64,000 nucleotides of DNA from Mariniphaga sediminis (GCF_003573545.1 NZ_QWET01000003.1:186001-250000), one strand, 5' to 3'. Shown: positions 17,882 to 26,344, counted from the stretch's first letter. Numbers and translations: made by a program. The notes: generated from the letters alone by a model not told the origin.

Positions 17882-19123
17882 TTACTGTTTGTAAACGAGC
17901 TTCCCCTGTACCCAGGTTTGCTGAATATTTACTTTGAAGTCATCCAGAGTGAACAACACGAGGTCGGCACGTTTGCCAGGCTCCAGTACGCCACGGTCGT
18001 TCAAATTGTAAAGTTTTGCGGGATTGGTGCTGGCCATTTGTACGGCGTCGGCCAGTGAACAGCCCGTCACTTGCATGATATATCCTACCCCTTTAGTAAT
18101 AGGGGAAGCAGAACCATACAGTACTTTTTGGGCCGGGTAATGTAGCAGTCCATCTTCGGTCAGCTCAATGGTTTCCCCGGTGGAAGTATTGTATTTGCCT
18201 GGTTCCAAAGCTGCATAGTGAGTTACGTCGGAAGTAATGACTGTTTTTTCTACCCCTTTTACTTTGTAGAAAACCTGAATTTCTTCCGGGAGCAGATGGA
18301 AACTATCGCAAATAATGCTGACGCTCAGTCGGTCGTCTGCTAACTGAGACCAGAACGGATTCCGGTGACGGTTGATCATATTGGCTGCACCGTTACCAAG
18401 ATGTGTGGCAATTTTAGCCCCCCGATCGATTGCTGCACTCACTGTTGCGGCGTCTGCATTGTGGTGTCCCAATGCAACCACCACTCCTTTTTTACTACAG
18501 TTTGTAATAAAATCCAGCGCCCCTTCCATTTCCGGAGCCAGGGTCACCTGCATAATGTGACCGCCCGCTGCTTTTTGAAATCTCATGAACTCATCCCAGT
18601 CGGGAAGTTTCACAAAACGTTTGGGATGTGCTCCCCGGTAACCATCCTCCGGATTAATGTAAGGGCCTTCGAGGTGGAAACCTGGGATGGACCCCATCAT
18701 ATTTTCCGCATCCACTGCTTTTGAAAGGATGGATAAGTTTTTGATAAGAAGTTCCGTGTTGTTGGTAGTAAGCGTGGGGAGATAGGTAGTGACCCCTTTT
18801 TTCCACAAGGCATGTGTGGCCTTTTCAATCCCTTCGGGAGTAAGATCACTGTCTCCAAAAACAAATGAAACTCCTGCAAAGCCGTTAACCTGATTGTCAA
18901 AAAAACCAGGTGCAATAAATACAGGATTTTCTCCCACAACTTTGTCGATGACGGTAATATCTTCTATTACTCCATTGTTTATTTTGACCTGCACCGGCTG
19001 TCCGGTGTGGTAATGGATCCCTTCTATTATCTGTTGCGCACTCATTTCAGACATTCCAAAAAGAAATAAGGCGAAAACCGAAAAACTTCTGATAATAAAT
19101 GATGTTATTTTTTTGTAATTCAT
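17882..19123 (-). CDS. Exported NagA-like N-acetyl sugar deacetylase (amidohydrolase)
   Basis: 413 residues. The body matches N-acetylglucosamine-6-phosphate deacetylase: APGFFDNQVNG, Glu152 in FHLEGPYINPEDG, His220/221 in ALGHHNADA, His241 in ATHLGNGA and catalytic Asp299 in ITSDVTHY, all retained. Unlike cytoplasmic NagA it begins with a signal peptide (about residues 1-30, ending MSAQQ), so it should act in the periplasm, where a 6-phosphorylated substrate is unlikely. An N-acetylated free sugar, glycoside or aminocyclitol is my inference. It follows a Tat-type Gfo gene by 32 bp. Confidence 0.85.
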   Translation of the reverse strand: MNYKKITSFIIRSFSVFALFLFGMSEMSAQQIIEGIHYHTGQPVQVKINNGVIEDITVIDKVVGENPVFIAPGFFDNQVNGFAGVSFVFGDSDLTPEGIEKATHALWKKGVTTYLPTLTTNNTELLIKNLSILSKAVDAENMMGSIPGFHLEGPYINPEDGYRGAHPKRFVKLPDWDEFMRFQKAAGGHIMQVTLAPEMEGALDFITNCSKKGVVVALGHHNADAATVSAAIDRGAKIATHLGNGAANMINRHRNPFWSQLADDRLSVSIICDSFHLLPEEIQVFYKVKGVEKTVITSDVTHYAALEPGKYNTSTGETIELTEDGLLHYPAQKVLYGSASPITKGVGYIMQVTGCSLADAVQMASTNPAKLYNLNDRGVLEPGKRADLVLFTLDDFKVNIQQTWVQGKLVYKQ

Positions 19124-19155
19124 ATTTTATTTCTTTAGACATTAAATCCTGAACT

Positions 19156-20130
19156 TTAAACAGTTAGATACTCTACATTAACCCACTTTTCAGTTTCTGC
19201 CGATTTTTCCAGCGCTTCAAGTACCGATACACAATTCAGAATACTTTGATGTGATCTGGGCTCTTTCCCGGTTTTAAACATTTCTGCCATGTCAGCATAA
19301 TTTTTGGGCGGGTCCGATTCTTCTACCTGTGACTTCAGTTCAACCAGGTTTTTTGGCGTTTCGACAAAGGTTTCCCACCCGTAAGCTTTCCGTTTGAAAA
19401 TTAATGTGGCAAACAGGCCGCTTGAAAATTTCAGGCTGGCATTTCCGTATTGTCCGTCGCGGGTTATTTTGACACGTTCAATATCTTCACCAAACACGTA
19501 CATGAGTGGCTGAACAATGTGTACCCCATAGAAAAATATACCACCGTATTTAGAATCAAGATCTGCCGGGCCGTAACAAACTACTTGTTTGACATCCATC
19601 TCCTTAACCTGCTCTTTTAAATCGAAGGTGGCAGCGTTGTATGCAGCAGAACTGTATGAAGAAACCGGTGTGCCTGATTTCCTTGCCAGTTCCAGAAACT
19701 CTTTCCCTTCCTCCGCACGATAACAAAAAGGTTTATCGATAAATGTGGGAATACCCTCTTTTATAAATGGGATAGCAGGTTCTAAGTGGTATTTCGGATG
19801 GCGGTGATCTACGATCAGCGCATCTATTTTTCCCAACATTTCATTTGGATCTTTCACCTGGTAAGGGATATTGCCGCGTTCCATAGCCCGTTTGGCAAAT
19901 TCATCGGTTTCGCCCCACACGTATTTCACTTCCATCCCCGGAAATTTTTTGTCTGTGTTGAACATCTTTCCATAGCCGATGGTGTGCGAGTTTTCAGCAC
20001 CGATGATGCCAATGCGGATTTTTTTTTCAGCTGGTACAGAAAAGGCAGACTGTGTTACTATTCCCGGAGTAACAGCAGCCATGGCGACACCTTTTCCCGC
20101 TGTTTTGATAAAGTTTCGTCTTGAACGCAT
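19156..20130 (-). CDS. Tat-exported Gfo/Idh/MocA family oxidoreductase
   Basis: 324 residues with a twin-arginine signal (MRSRRNFIKTAGKG, then AVTPGIVTQSAFS). The Rossmann start IRIGIIGAENSHTIGYG is unusual: GAENSH instead of the usual GxGxxG. The family Lys is in FIDKPFCYRAEEG. It is short, with a reduced C-terminal domain; KYGGIFFYGVHIVQPLMYVFG holds the active-site-region His. Tat export implies it folds with NAD(P) bound in the cytoplasm and acts in the periplasm on a sugar. It lies 10 bp after another Tat-type Gfo gene. Confidence 0.85.
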   Translation of the reverse strand: MRSRRNFIKTAGKGVAMAAVTPGIVTQSAFSVPAEKKIRIGIIGAENSHTIGYGKMFNTDKKFPGMEVKYVWGETDEFAKRAMERGNIPYQVKDPNEMLGKIDALIVDHRHPKYHLEPAIPFIKEGIPTFIDKPFCYRAEEGKEFLELARKSGTPVSSYSSAAYNAATFDLKEQVKEMDVKQVVCYGPADLDSKYGGIFFYGVHIVQPLMYVFGEDIERVKITRDGQYGNASLKFSSGLFATLIFKRKAYGWETFVETPKNLVELKSQVEESDPPKNYADMAEMFKTGKEPRSHQSILNCVSVLEALEKSAETEKWVNVEYLTV

Positions 20131-20140
20131 CTTTATCAGT

Positions 20141-21490
20141 TTAAAGTTTCATTTCCCAACCTTTTTCATACTCTCTCGACCACAGTTTCTCTGCTTGCCT
20201 GTCACCAACAATGTGGCCATTTTCAGGATTGATTTCCAGAGAGTGTCCCACACGTTGGGCGATGTTCCCCAATTGGACAAGTAAGGTACTTTTGTGTCCT
20301 GAATCAATATCGGCTACGAGGCTCTCGCCCGAATAAATATTGTTGAAGAGGTTGCGAATGTGCAATGAATCCAGGTGGCTCGACGGGTTGGACGCGTCGC
20401 GCGGATCTACTTTCTTTTCATTTTTCACTTCTTTTACAACATTGTTTTTCAGGTCGAAAACAGTATATTCGTTTCCACCCGGAATAAACATACTTCCCTT
20501 TTCTCCATAAAAGATAACGCCTACAGAAGTTCCCTGTATGTGTTTCCCGTTACAGCTTCTTCCTTCCCAACTCATCGAAACACCTTCCTTGAAGTCGATA
20601 TTAATAACCTGGGTGTCAGGAGTTTCCCAGTCGTCAGAGTAATGGAAACGTCCGCCATTTGAGCTAACTTTTACCGGGTAATCAACTCCAAATCCCCATC
20701 GCATGATATCTACCATATGGGTTCCGTTGTTGAGCGCTTCGCCGGTTCCCCAGTGCCAGAACCAGTGCCAGTTATAATGTACGATGTTGTCTTTGTAATC
20801 CTTGCGTGGTGCCGGTCCCTGCCAGAGATCCCAATCGAGCCATTCCGGCACGGCGGCATCTTTACCAACCCCAATAGGTCCTCTGTTATTGGTGTACCAT
20901 CCTTTCCCAAAGTAGGGGCGTCCGATAATTCCGTTTTTCAGTTCGGTAATGCCTTGTACTACATTTGGAAAAGAACGACGTTGGTTCCCCATTTGTATTG
21001 ATTTGTTGTAGCGGGCGGCAGCTTTTATCAGAATTTCTCCTTCAGCAGGATTGTGGCTGCATGGTTTTTCGAGGTAAACATGTTTGCCTGCCTGCATGGC
21101 CAGCAGTGCTGCAGGAGCATGCCAGTGGTCGGGCGTGGCAATCACCATCAGATCAATGTCCTTACTTTCCAGCGATTTTCTAAAATCCTGAAAACCCTGT
21201 GGTTTTGGATCCTGTACCTTCTGGACTCTTGCTGAACATTTTTCAATGGCCCGTGTATCAACATCGCAAATGTGAATTACATCGCAATTTTCCTGGAAAG
21301 CAAAATTCTGTGCCAGCGCACTTCCTCTTGAATTCACTCCCATTACTGATGCGCGCAGTTTTTGGTTGGCACCCATTATTCGGCGGTAGCTCGAAGCACT
21401 GAATCCGGGGAGGATTCCTCCTGCCACGATAGCGGCTGAAACACCTGCGGATTTTTTAATAAATTCCCTTCTTGAGTTATTCTTTATCAT
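20141..21490 (-). CDS. Tat-exported Gfo/Idh/MocA family oxidoreductase
   Basis: 449 residues with a Tat signal (SRREFIKKSAGVSAAIVAG). The Rossmann segment LRASVMGVNSRGSALA, the VYLEKPCSHNPAEG lysine and the GTGEALNNGTHMVDIMRWG His-containing segment mark the exported subfamily common in Bacteroidota and Planctomycetes sugar clusters. Related periplasmic enzymes oxidise the C3 hydroxyl of glycosides. It is the first structural gene after lacI (13 bp) and overlaps no other gene. Confidence 0.88.
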   Translation of the reverse strand: MIKNNSRREFIKKSAGVSAAIVAGGILPGFSASSYRRIMGANQKLRASVMGVNSRGSALAQNFAFQENCDVIHICDVDTRAIEKCSARVQKVQDPKPQGFQDFRKSLESKDIDLMVIATPDHWHAPAALLAMQAGKHVYLEKPCSHNPAEGEILIKAAARYNKSIQMGNQRRSFPNVVQGITELKNGIIGRPYFGKGWYTNNRGPIGVGKDAAVPEWLDWDLWQGPAPRKDYKDNIVHYNWHWFWHWGTGEALNNGTHMVDIMRWGFGVDYPVKVSSNGGRFHYSDDWETPDTQVINIDFKEGVSMSWEGRSCNGKHIQGTSVGVIFYGEKGSMFIPGGNEYTVFDLKNNVVKEVKNEKKVDPRDASNPSSHLDSLHIRNLFNNIYSGESLVADIDSGHKSTLLVQLGNIAQRVGHSLEINPENGHIVGDRQAEKLWSREYEKGWEMKL

Positions 21491-21503
21491 CTTAGTAAAA
21501 TAT

Positions 21504-22607
21504 TTAAGTTATTGTATCTTTCGTTTCGTTCATGAAGAGCCGGTTAAAACTGATGTAAAAGTCCAGATTTTCATAAATGATGATGTCCAGCGGAACATGT
21601 TGTATTTTTTCAGGCTCTTTTTTGAAAACAAAATAATCGAATAGTGTTTGAATGGCTCTTTTCCCCTGTTGGAAAGGACCTTGGGAAATGATAAAATCGA
21701 TTCCCCCGGTTTTTAAATGATGGGCGTTATCTTCCACAAGGTCGTAGCCTACCACCCGGATGTCCAGTTCATGTTGCCGGTGATATTCAGAAACAAGAAA
21801 TGATTTGGAGTTGGTTACAAATACACCTTTTACAGAAGAATTTCTGATATAAAATTTTGTCAGTTCCCTGAAAACGGTCTCTTTATGGGTTGAACTTATG
21901 GTTAGGACTTGAATCGGCCTTTCTTTTTCCAACCCTTTGTTTTGGAAATATTCCCTAAACCCATCTTCTATCCGGCGAAGGGCAGCAGCGTTTTCAAATC
22001 CTTTTACCATATTTACAATAAGGATTTCGCTGTTTTCGGGTAAAACGGAATTCAACAATTTACCTGCAATAAAAGCACTGCGTTTTACATCAGGGCCAAT
22101 ATATGAAAGGCTGTTCCCGCCAGGAAGATCGGCATCAATAAAAATATAAGGGATTTTCTTTTTCTTCAGTTTTTCTGTAAATGTTTTACTTTCCTGAAGG
22201 AAAAGGGGAGCCATAATTACACCATGTGGTGACGCATTTAGAATGTTGCCGGCCTGTTTTACAAAAGAAGTTTCGTCAAAAAGATCGTAATAATAATATT
22301 CCACTACAATCCCGTAGTCATTAAATTGTGCGGCAGCTACGTCAATGCCCTGTGTGGGTATCGACCAGTAATGTCCGGGGTACGGTGTAGATGGGATAAG
22401 GGCACAAATTGTAAAGCGATTTCCTAATGCGAGGGTGCGGGCAAGCAAATTGGGATTGAAATTGAGCTCTTTAATGGCCTCTTCTACTTTTTCCCTTTTT
22501 GCAGGAGATACTTTGCCCCTGTTATGAATAACCCGGTCAATCGTTCCAACCGAAACATTGGCATGCCGGGCTACATCCTGAATTGTTATTTTTTTTGTTT
22601 TTCCCAC
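21504..22607 (-). CDS. LacI-family transcriptional regulator
   Basis: About 367 residues: an N-terminal helix-turn-helix (ITIQDVARHANVSVGTIDRVIHN) with a PAKREKVEEAIKELNFNPNLLAR hinge, then a periplasmic-binding-protein-like sensor domain. No ATG fits; the frame extends to a TTG at 22634, but that codon lies within the -7 box, so I place the start at GTG 22607 (product VGKTKKITIQ). It is the first gene of the ten-gene run that ends at 10383, so it probably controls that operon and itself through the palindromes at 22665 and 22780. The hinge reads LAR rather than the common LAxxL pattern. Confidence 0.88.
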   Translation of the reverse strand: MGKTKKITIQDVARHANVSVGTIDRVIHNRGKVSPAKREKVEEAIKELNFNPNLLARTLALGNRFTICALIPSTPYPGHYWSIPTQGIDVAAAQFNDYGIVVEYYYYDLFDETSFVKQAGNILNASPHGVIMAPLFLQESKTFTEKLKKKKIPYIFIDADLPGGNSLSYIGPDVKRSAFIAGKLLNSVLPENSEILIVNMVKGFENAAALRRIEDGFREYFQNKGLEKERPIQVLTISSTHKETVFRELTKFYIRNSSVKGVFVTNSKSFLVSEYHRQHELDIRVVGYDLVEDNAHHLKTGGIDFIISQGPFQQGKRAIQTLFDYFVFKKEPEKIQHVPLDIIIYENLDFYISFNRLFMNETKDTIT

Positions 22608-22631
22608 CAATTTACAATCATTGATATTCTG

Positions 22632-22662
22632 CAAATCTATTCAAATGATTTTCAATTACAAA
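22632..22662 (-). promoter_or_regulatory. Bacteroidota-type promoter of the LacI operon
   Basis: On the minus strand TTTG (22662-22659), a 19-nt spacer and TAGATTTG (22639-22632) match the TTTG / TAnnTTTG -33/-7 consensus exactly. Transcription would begin near 22625, inside the most upstream possible TTG-started frame, which supports the shorter GTG start of LacI. Confidence 0.75.
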
Positions 22663-22664
22663 AA

Positions 22665-22688
22665 AAAAGTGTGTGCGCACACACTTTT
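22665..22688. promoter_or_regulatory. Operator O1: perfect 24-bp palindrome next to the lacI -33 box
   Basis: Half-site AAAAGTGTGTGC is followed by its exact complement GCACACACTTTT, with a central CG-type step typical of LacI-family operators. It begins 2 bp from the -33 TTTG of the lacI promoter, so occupancy would block RNA polymerase. Confidence 0.8.
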
Positions 22689-22779
22689 ATGTGTGGAGGG
22701 AATTCTGTTTGGATTTTAATTTCTTGTAAAATAGAATTATAAGTATATTTTTATTTTTTTAACTATGTTGTAAAACACA

Positions 22780-22803
22780 AAATATGTGTGCCTGCACATA
22801 TTT
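22780..22803. promoter_or_regulatory. Operator O2: second 24-bp palindrome, 115 bp from O1
   Basis: Arms AAATATGTG (22780-22788) and CACATATTT (22795-22803) flank TGCCTG; the left half AAATATGTGTGC matches O1's half-site at 10 of 12 positions. Centre-to-centre distance to O1 is 115 bp, about 11 helical turns. It lies about 70 bp before the exchanger gene at 22873 and may affect that gene too. Confidence 0.75.
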
Positions 22804-22872
22804 TTATCGGGGAGATAATTAAATCTTTGCAGCAGATTACCGACAATTGATTATCATTACAAAAAAAAGAGG

Positions 22873-23829
22873 ATGGTTGTACAGGTTTTACTTTTGGTTT
22901 TTGGATTGGTGCTGTTAATCAAAGGCGCAGACTGGCTGGTAAGTGGGGCTGCCTCGCTGGCAAAAAAATATCATGTTTCGGATTTGGTGATTGGGCTGAC
23001 CATTGTCGCTTTTGGAACCTCAATGCCGGAAATGGTGGTGAATGTGATTGCTTCGGTACAGGGATTTAATGATATTGTATTGGGAAATGTACTGGGGAGC
23101 AATATTGCAAATCTGTTTTTAATTCTGGGCATAACCGGAATTATTTACCCTCTTGTGGTGCAGTCAAGTACTACATGGCGGGAAATTCCGTTGTCGTTGC
23201 TTGCCGTTATTCTTTTGTTTTTACTTGCCAATAACCTGTTTCTTTTCGAAGGGCCTGTCATTTCGAGGTACGACGGTTTTATTTTATTGCTGATGTTTGG
23301 GGTTTTTATGTTTTATATTTACCGTCTTTCTAAAACAGATACTGCCCCCAATGATGTTGCTGTCAGTGATATGTCAGGTTTTAAGATTTATACATTTATA
23401 ATAGTCGGGCTTGCCGGCCTGGTGATTGGTGGCCGGCTTGTGGTTGACAATGCCGTTAAAATTGCCACCGTTCTCGGACTCAGTGAAAAAATTATCGGTT
23501 TTACCATTGTCGCTGTTGGTACATCACTACCAGAGCTGGCTACATCGGTGGTTGCTGCTTTAAAAAAGAATACCAACATTGCCGTCGGTAATATCATCGG
23601 GTCTAATATTTTTAATATTTTTCTGGTTATTGCCATTAGCTCGGTGGTTAGTCCGGTAACCTTTAATGTCAGTTTTAATACAGACATTTATCTGTTGGCG
23701 GGAGGTACGCTTTTCCTTTTTGCAGCTATGTTTACAGGTGGACGAAAAAGGTTGGATCGCTGGGAGGCTGTCATTCTACTTATAGTTTACCTGACTTACA
23801 CGACCTGGTTGGTTGCAAAGGAGCTGTGA
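22873..23829 (+). CDS. Calcium/sodium antiporter (CaCA family, YrbG-like)
   Basis: 318 residues, about 10 helices in two inverted halves. Each half has the alpha-repeat signature: GLTIVAFGTSMPEMVVN with GNVLGSNIANL in the first and GFTIVAVGTSLPELATS with GNIIGSNIFNI in the second. The conserved acidic residues (PE in both repeats) bind Ca. It exchanges Ca for Na (or K/Na) across the inner membrane. It is divergent from lacI, and O2 lies just upstream, so regulation by the LacI protein is possible but may be incidental. It converges with the M20 gene with a 21-bp gap. Confidence 0.92.
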   Translation: MVVQVLLLVFGLVLLIKGADWLVSGAASLAKKYHVSDLVIGLTIVAFGTSMPEMVVNVIASVQGFNDIVLGNVLGSNIANLFLILGITGIIYPLVVQSSTTWREIPLSLLAVILLFLLANNLFLFEGPVISRYDGFILLLMFGVFMFYIYRLSKTDTAPNDVAVSDMSGFKIYTFIIVGLAGLVIGGRLVVDNAVKIATVLGLSEKIIGFTIVAVGTSLPELATSVVAALKKNTNIAVGNIIGSNIFNIFLVIAISSVVSPVTFNVSFNTDIYLLAGGTLFLFAAMFTGGRKRLDRWEAVILLIVYLTYTTWLVAKEL

Positions 23830-23850
23830 AATGTATAATTGCGAAAAGGG

Positions 23851-25173
23851 TTATTTTTCTCCCATTAATCCAATCACATTCCCTGCCATTACTTTAATGC
23901 CCGTTTCAATGGTTTTTTTGTAGTCGGGATTCAGTCTTGGTGAATGCAATGGGTAGGGTTCTTTTCCTTCGGCTTTTAATTGTTTCATTAAAGCAGGTTC
24001 CGTACTTCCGAGCCAGATAAGGCAAATTGGAACGTTCTCGGGGGTACGACCGTATTTCCCAAAATCTTCCCCTACCATAGCCGGTGGGGTTTCCTGAATG
24101 TTTTCACTTCCAATGATTTCAGTGGCGAACTGAAATGTTTTTTGGCTCAATTTTTCATCATTTATTACAGGTGGGGTTTCTTTTTCGTAAATATGGACAA
24201 AAGGTAACTGATCTTCAGGCATGCCGGCCATTTGTGCTGCCGAATGGCTAATGCGTTTAATTGCGGCAATTACTTTTTTTATCACTTCATCGGAATAATA
24301 GCGGAGGGTTAATTCCATTTTTACCTCATCGGGGATGATGTTGGGACGTGTGCCTCCGTGAATGGAACCTACCGTGACCACGGCCGGTTCCAGCGGGCTG
24401 ATTTCGCGACTGACAATAGTTTGCAGATCCATAACAATGCGTGAAGCAATGACTACCGGGTCGATACATTTTTCCGGGTATGCACCGTGCCCTCCCTTGC
24501 CGAAAACTGTTATTTCTGCTGTTTTAACGCCGGCAAAAACGGGTCCGCCAATCAGTCCGATGGTTCCTGATTCGAGCGAGGGATTAATATGATAGGCCAG
24601 AGCGTAGTCAGGTGTCGGAAAGCGGGAGAACAACCCTTCATTGATGGCCTTGTCAGCGCCGCCGCTATATTCCTCTGCCTGCTGGGCAATCACCAAAAGT
24701 GTGCCTTTCCAGTGCTCCTTCAGTGCAGCCAATGTATGAATCGTTCCGGCCCAGACCGACATGTGAATGTCGTGGCCACAGGCGTGCATTACCGGCACTT
24801 CTTTCCCATCAGTAGTTTGACTGGTTTTGGTGCTGGCAAATTCCAAACCTGTTTTTTCTTCAATGGGAAGTGCGTCCATGTCGGTACGCAACATTACCAC
24901 CGGACCATTCCCATTTTTTAAAATTCCCACAACGTTGTTGCCTCCAAAATTCTCTGTCACTTCAAATCCGGCTTTGTGTAATTCCGAAGCCATTCGTTTG
25001 GCCGTTTCAAATTCCTGAAATGACAACTCAGGGTTTTGGTGAAGGTACCTGCAAAGCTCTAATGCATAGCCGGTCTGTCTTTGGGTTTCCTTTTCGATTT
25101 TTTCTCTGATCTGAGGCATTGCATCTATTTGAATTATTATGGCAATACCTATCAGAAATAGTTTTAAGTTCAT
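23851..25173 (-). CDS. M20D family metallo-amidohydrolase (N-acyl amino acid/IAA-conjugate hydrolase-like), exported
   Basis: 440 residues with a hydrophobic N-terminus (MNLKLFLIGIAIIIQIDA) likely to be a signal. M20 zinc ligands are visible: HACGHDIHMSVW and the EEYSGGADKAI Glu pair, with the dimerisation lid GKGGHGAYPEKCIDPV and the late GEDFGKYGR. The family removes acyl groups from N-acyl amino acids or cleaves hippurate-type amides. Upstream (25204-25230) is an inverted repeat that could be an operator. It may also belong functionally with the deacylation theme of the LacI operon, which is speculation. Confidence 0.87.
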   Translation of the reverse strand: MNLKLFLIGIAIIIQIDAMPQIREKIEKETQRQTGYALELCRYLHQNPELSFQEFETAKRMASELHKAGFEVTENFGGNNVVGILKNGNGPVVMLRTDMDALPIEEKTGLEFASTKTSQTTDGKEVPVMHACGHDIHMSVWAGTIHTLAALKEHWKGTLLVIAQQAEEYSGGADKAINEGLFSRFPTPDYALAYHINPSLESGTIGLIGGPVFAGVKTAEITVFGKGGHGAYPEKCIDPVVIASRIVMDLQTIVSREISPLEPAVVTVGSIHGGTRPNIIPDEVKMELTLRYYSDEVIKKVIAAIKRISHSAAQMAGMPEDQLPFVHIYEKETPPVINDEKLSQKTFQFATEIIGSENIQETPPAMVGEDFGKYGRTPENVPICLIWLGSTEPALMKQLKAEGKEPYPLHSPRLNPDYKKTIETGIKVMAGNVIGLMGEK

Positions 25174-25203
25174 CTGAATTTTGATTTGAAATATTCCTTG
25201 TTT

Positions 25204-25230
25204 AGAACATCTGAAAATACAGAATGTTCT
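25204..25230. promoter_or_regulatory. Inverted repeat ahead of the M20 gene
   Basis: AGAACAT (25204-25210) and ATGTTCT (25224-25230) form perfect 7-bp arms around 13 bp that contain a further CTG/CAG pairing. It sits 31 bp before the M20 start, so it is a candidate operator; no matching site was noticed elsewhere. Confidence 0.45.
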
Positions 25231-25234
25231 TCAG

Positions 25235-25269
25235 AAAAAACCTTCAAAGATTCTGAATCTTTGAAGGTT
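25235..25269 (-). terminator. Rho-independent terminator of the DUF1080 gene
   Basis: A 15-bp perfect stem (AACCTTCAAAGATTC, 25239-25253, and its complement 25255-25269) is followed on the minus strand by a run of T. It lies 27 bp after the DUF1080 stop and separates it from the M20 gene. Confidence 0.85.
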
Positions 25270-25295
25270 CAATAACTGTCGGAATAATTTTTTTC

Positions 25296-26300
25296 CTATT
25301 TGGAAATGGGAGTCAGTACGAAATTACGATACAACACCTTTCCATGGTCGCCCTGCAGGTAGATAGGGCCCGGTGCAAATACATCAGCCTTAATAGCTCC
25401 GCCAGTAGGGCCGTAAGCCGGCTGGTTGTTGATGACTGTAACGCCGTTTAGTTTGACAGTTACATGGCGATCGCACAGGGTTATATCCATTGTTTGCCAT
25501 TCCCCGGCAGGTTTTTCTGCAGATACCGACGGGGTAATTCGGCTGTATAAAGCTCCCATGTTGTGCGAATCAGTTTCTTTTCCGTAAGAATCCAATACCT
25601 GAATTTCGTACATGCCACGCAGGTAAACTCCACTGTTGCTGCCTTTCGGAACATTTACTTCCAGTGTCAGGTTAAAATCTTCAAATTCCTCTTTTGTACG
25701 AAGGTTGCCATACGAAATATGTTCTCCCTCCTTTTTAACCGGATCATTTACCAGTATACCATCAACTGCTTTGAAGCCGTTGGTTTGCTTTGGATTGATT
25801 AGTTCCCACCCTGAAAGATCTTTACCATTAAATAGTTTCACCGGTTTGCCGAATTTTAATTTCGACAAATCGGGTGCGGGAGGAACATCGGGGAGTTTCC
25901 AGCCAGAGAATTTCAACTGAGTTGCTTCCATTCCGTCATTCGAAGGTTGGACTGAAACTCCTTCGAGTTTGTCTCCTGAGCGGGTGATTTTGAACAGGTG
26001 CGGAGCAGCCATGTTACGTTCTTTTCCGTCGTTCCCGGTACGTTTTACTTCCCGGGTTCGGGAAACCACTAAAGTGTTGTTGTCCATTAAAAAAACATGG
26101 GCTACCGGCGTAACACTTCCGCCTCGCCAAAGCAATTCGGCATCAAGGAATCCGTTGTTTTCAAAAACATGAAGCCAGCCAACTGATCCGCCTTCGATTT
26201 CAAGTGTCCACATCCCGTAAAAATCGTCAGGGGAATTTTGGGCGCGGGTAAACATTACTGTCATTAAAACCGCAATGAGCGATACAAATAATTTTCTCAT
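25296..26300 (-). CDS. Exported DUF1080 protein (3-keto-disaccharide hydrolase-like)
   Basis: 334 residues from ATG 26300 with a signal peptide (MRKLFVSLIAVLMTVMFTRAQ). The C-terminal half is a concanavalin-like DUF1080 domain with the family pattern: NGKDLSGWELINP, GSNSGVYLRGMYEIQVLDSYG and NNQPAYGPTGGAI. DUF1080 members act on 3-keto-glycosides made by Gfo/Idh/MocA dehydrogenases. The first 130 residues are a separate beta-rich domain (DFYGMWTLEIEGG...). It is a single-gene unit with its own promoter (26344-26337) and terminator (25235-25269), close to the oxidoreductase operon. Confidence 0.85.
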   Translation of the reverse strand: MRKLFVSLIAVLMTVMFTRAQNSPDDFYGMWTLEIEGGSVGWLHVFENNGFLDAELLWRGGSVTPVAHVFLMDNNTLVVSRTREVKRTGNDGKERNMAAPHLFKITRSGDKLEGVSVQPSNDGMEATQLKFSGWKLPDVPPAPDLSKLKFGKPVKLFNGKDLSGWELINPKQTNGFKAVDGILVNDPVKKEGEHISYGNLRTKEEFEDFNLTLEVNVPKGSNSGVYLRGMYEIQVLDSYGKETDSHNMGALYSRITPSVSAEKPAGEWQTMDITLCDRHVTVKLNGVTVINNQPAYGPTGGAIKADVFAPGPIYLQGDHGKVLYRNFVLTPISK

Positions 26301-26336
26301 TTTTTTTAGGTTTTTTGATTTAAATTCTGAATCGTA

Positions 26337-26344
26337 CAAACATA
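26337..26344 (-). promoter_or_regulatory. -7 box (TATGTTTG) for the DUF1080 gene
   Basis: TATGTTTG on the minus strand matches TAnnTTTG and puts the transcript start about 30 bp before the ATG at 26300. A longer in-frame start (26339) would overlap this box, supporting the shorter protein. Confidence 0.6.
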
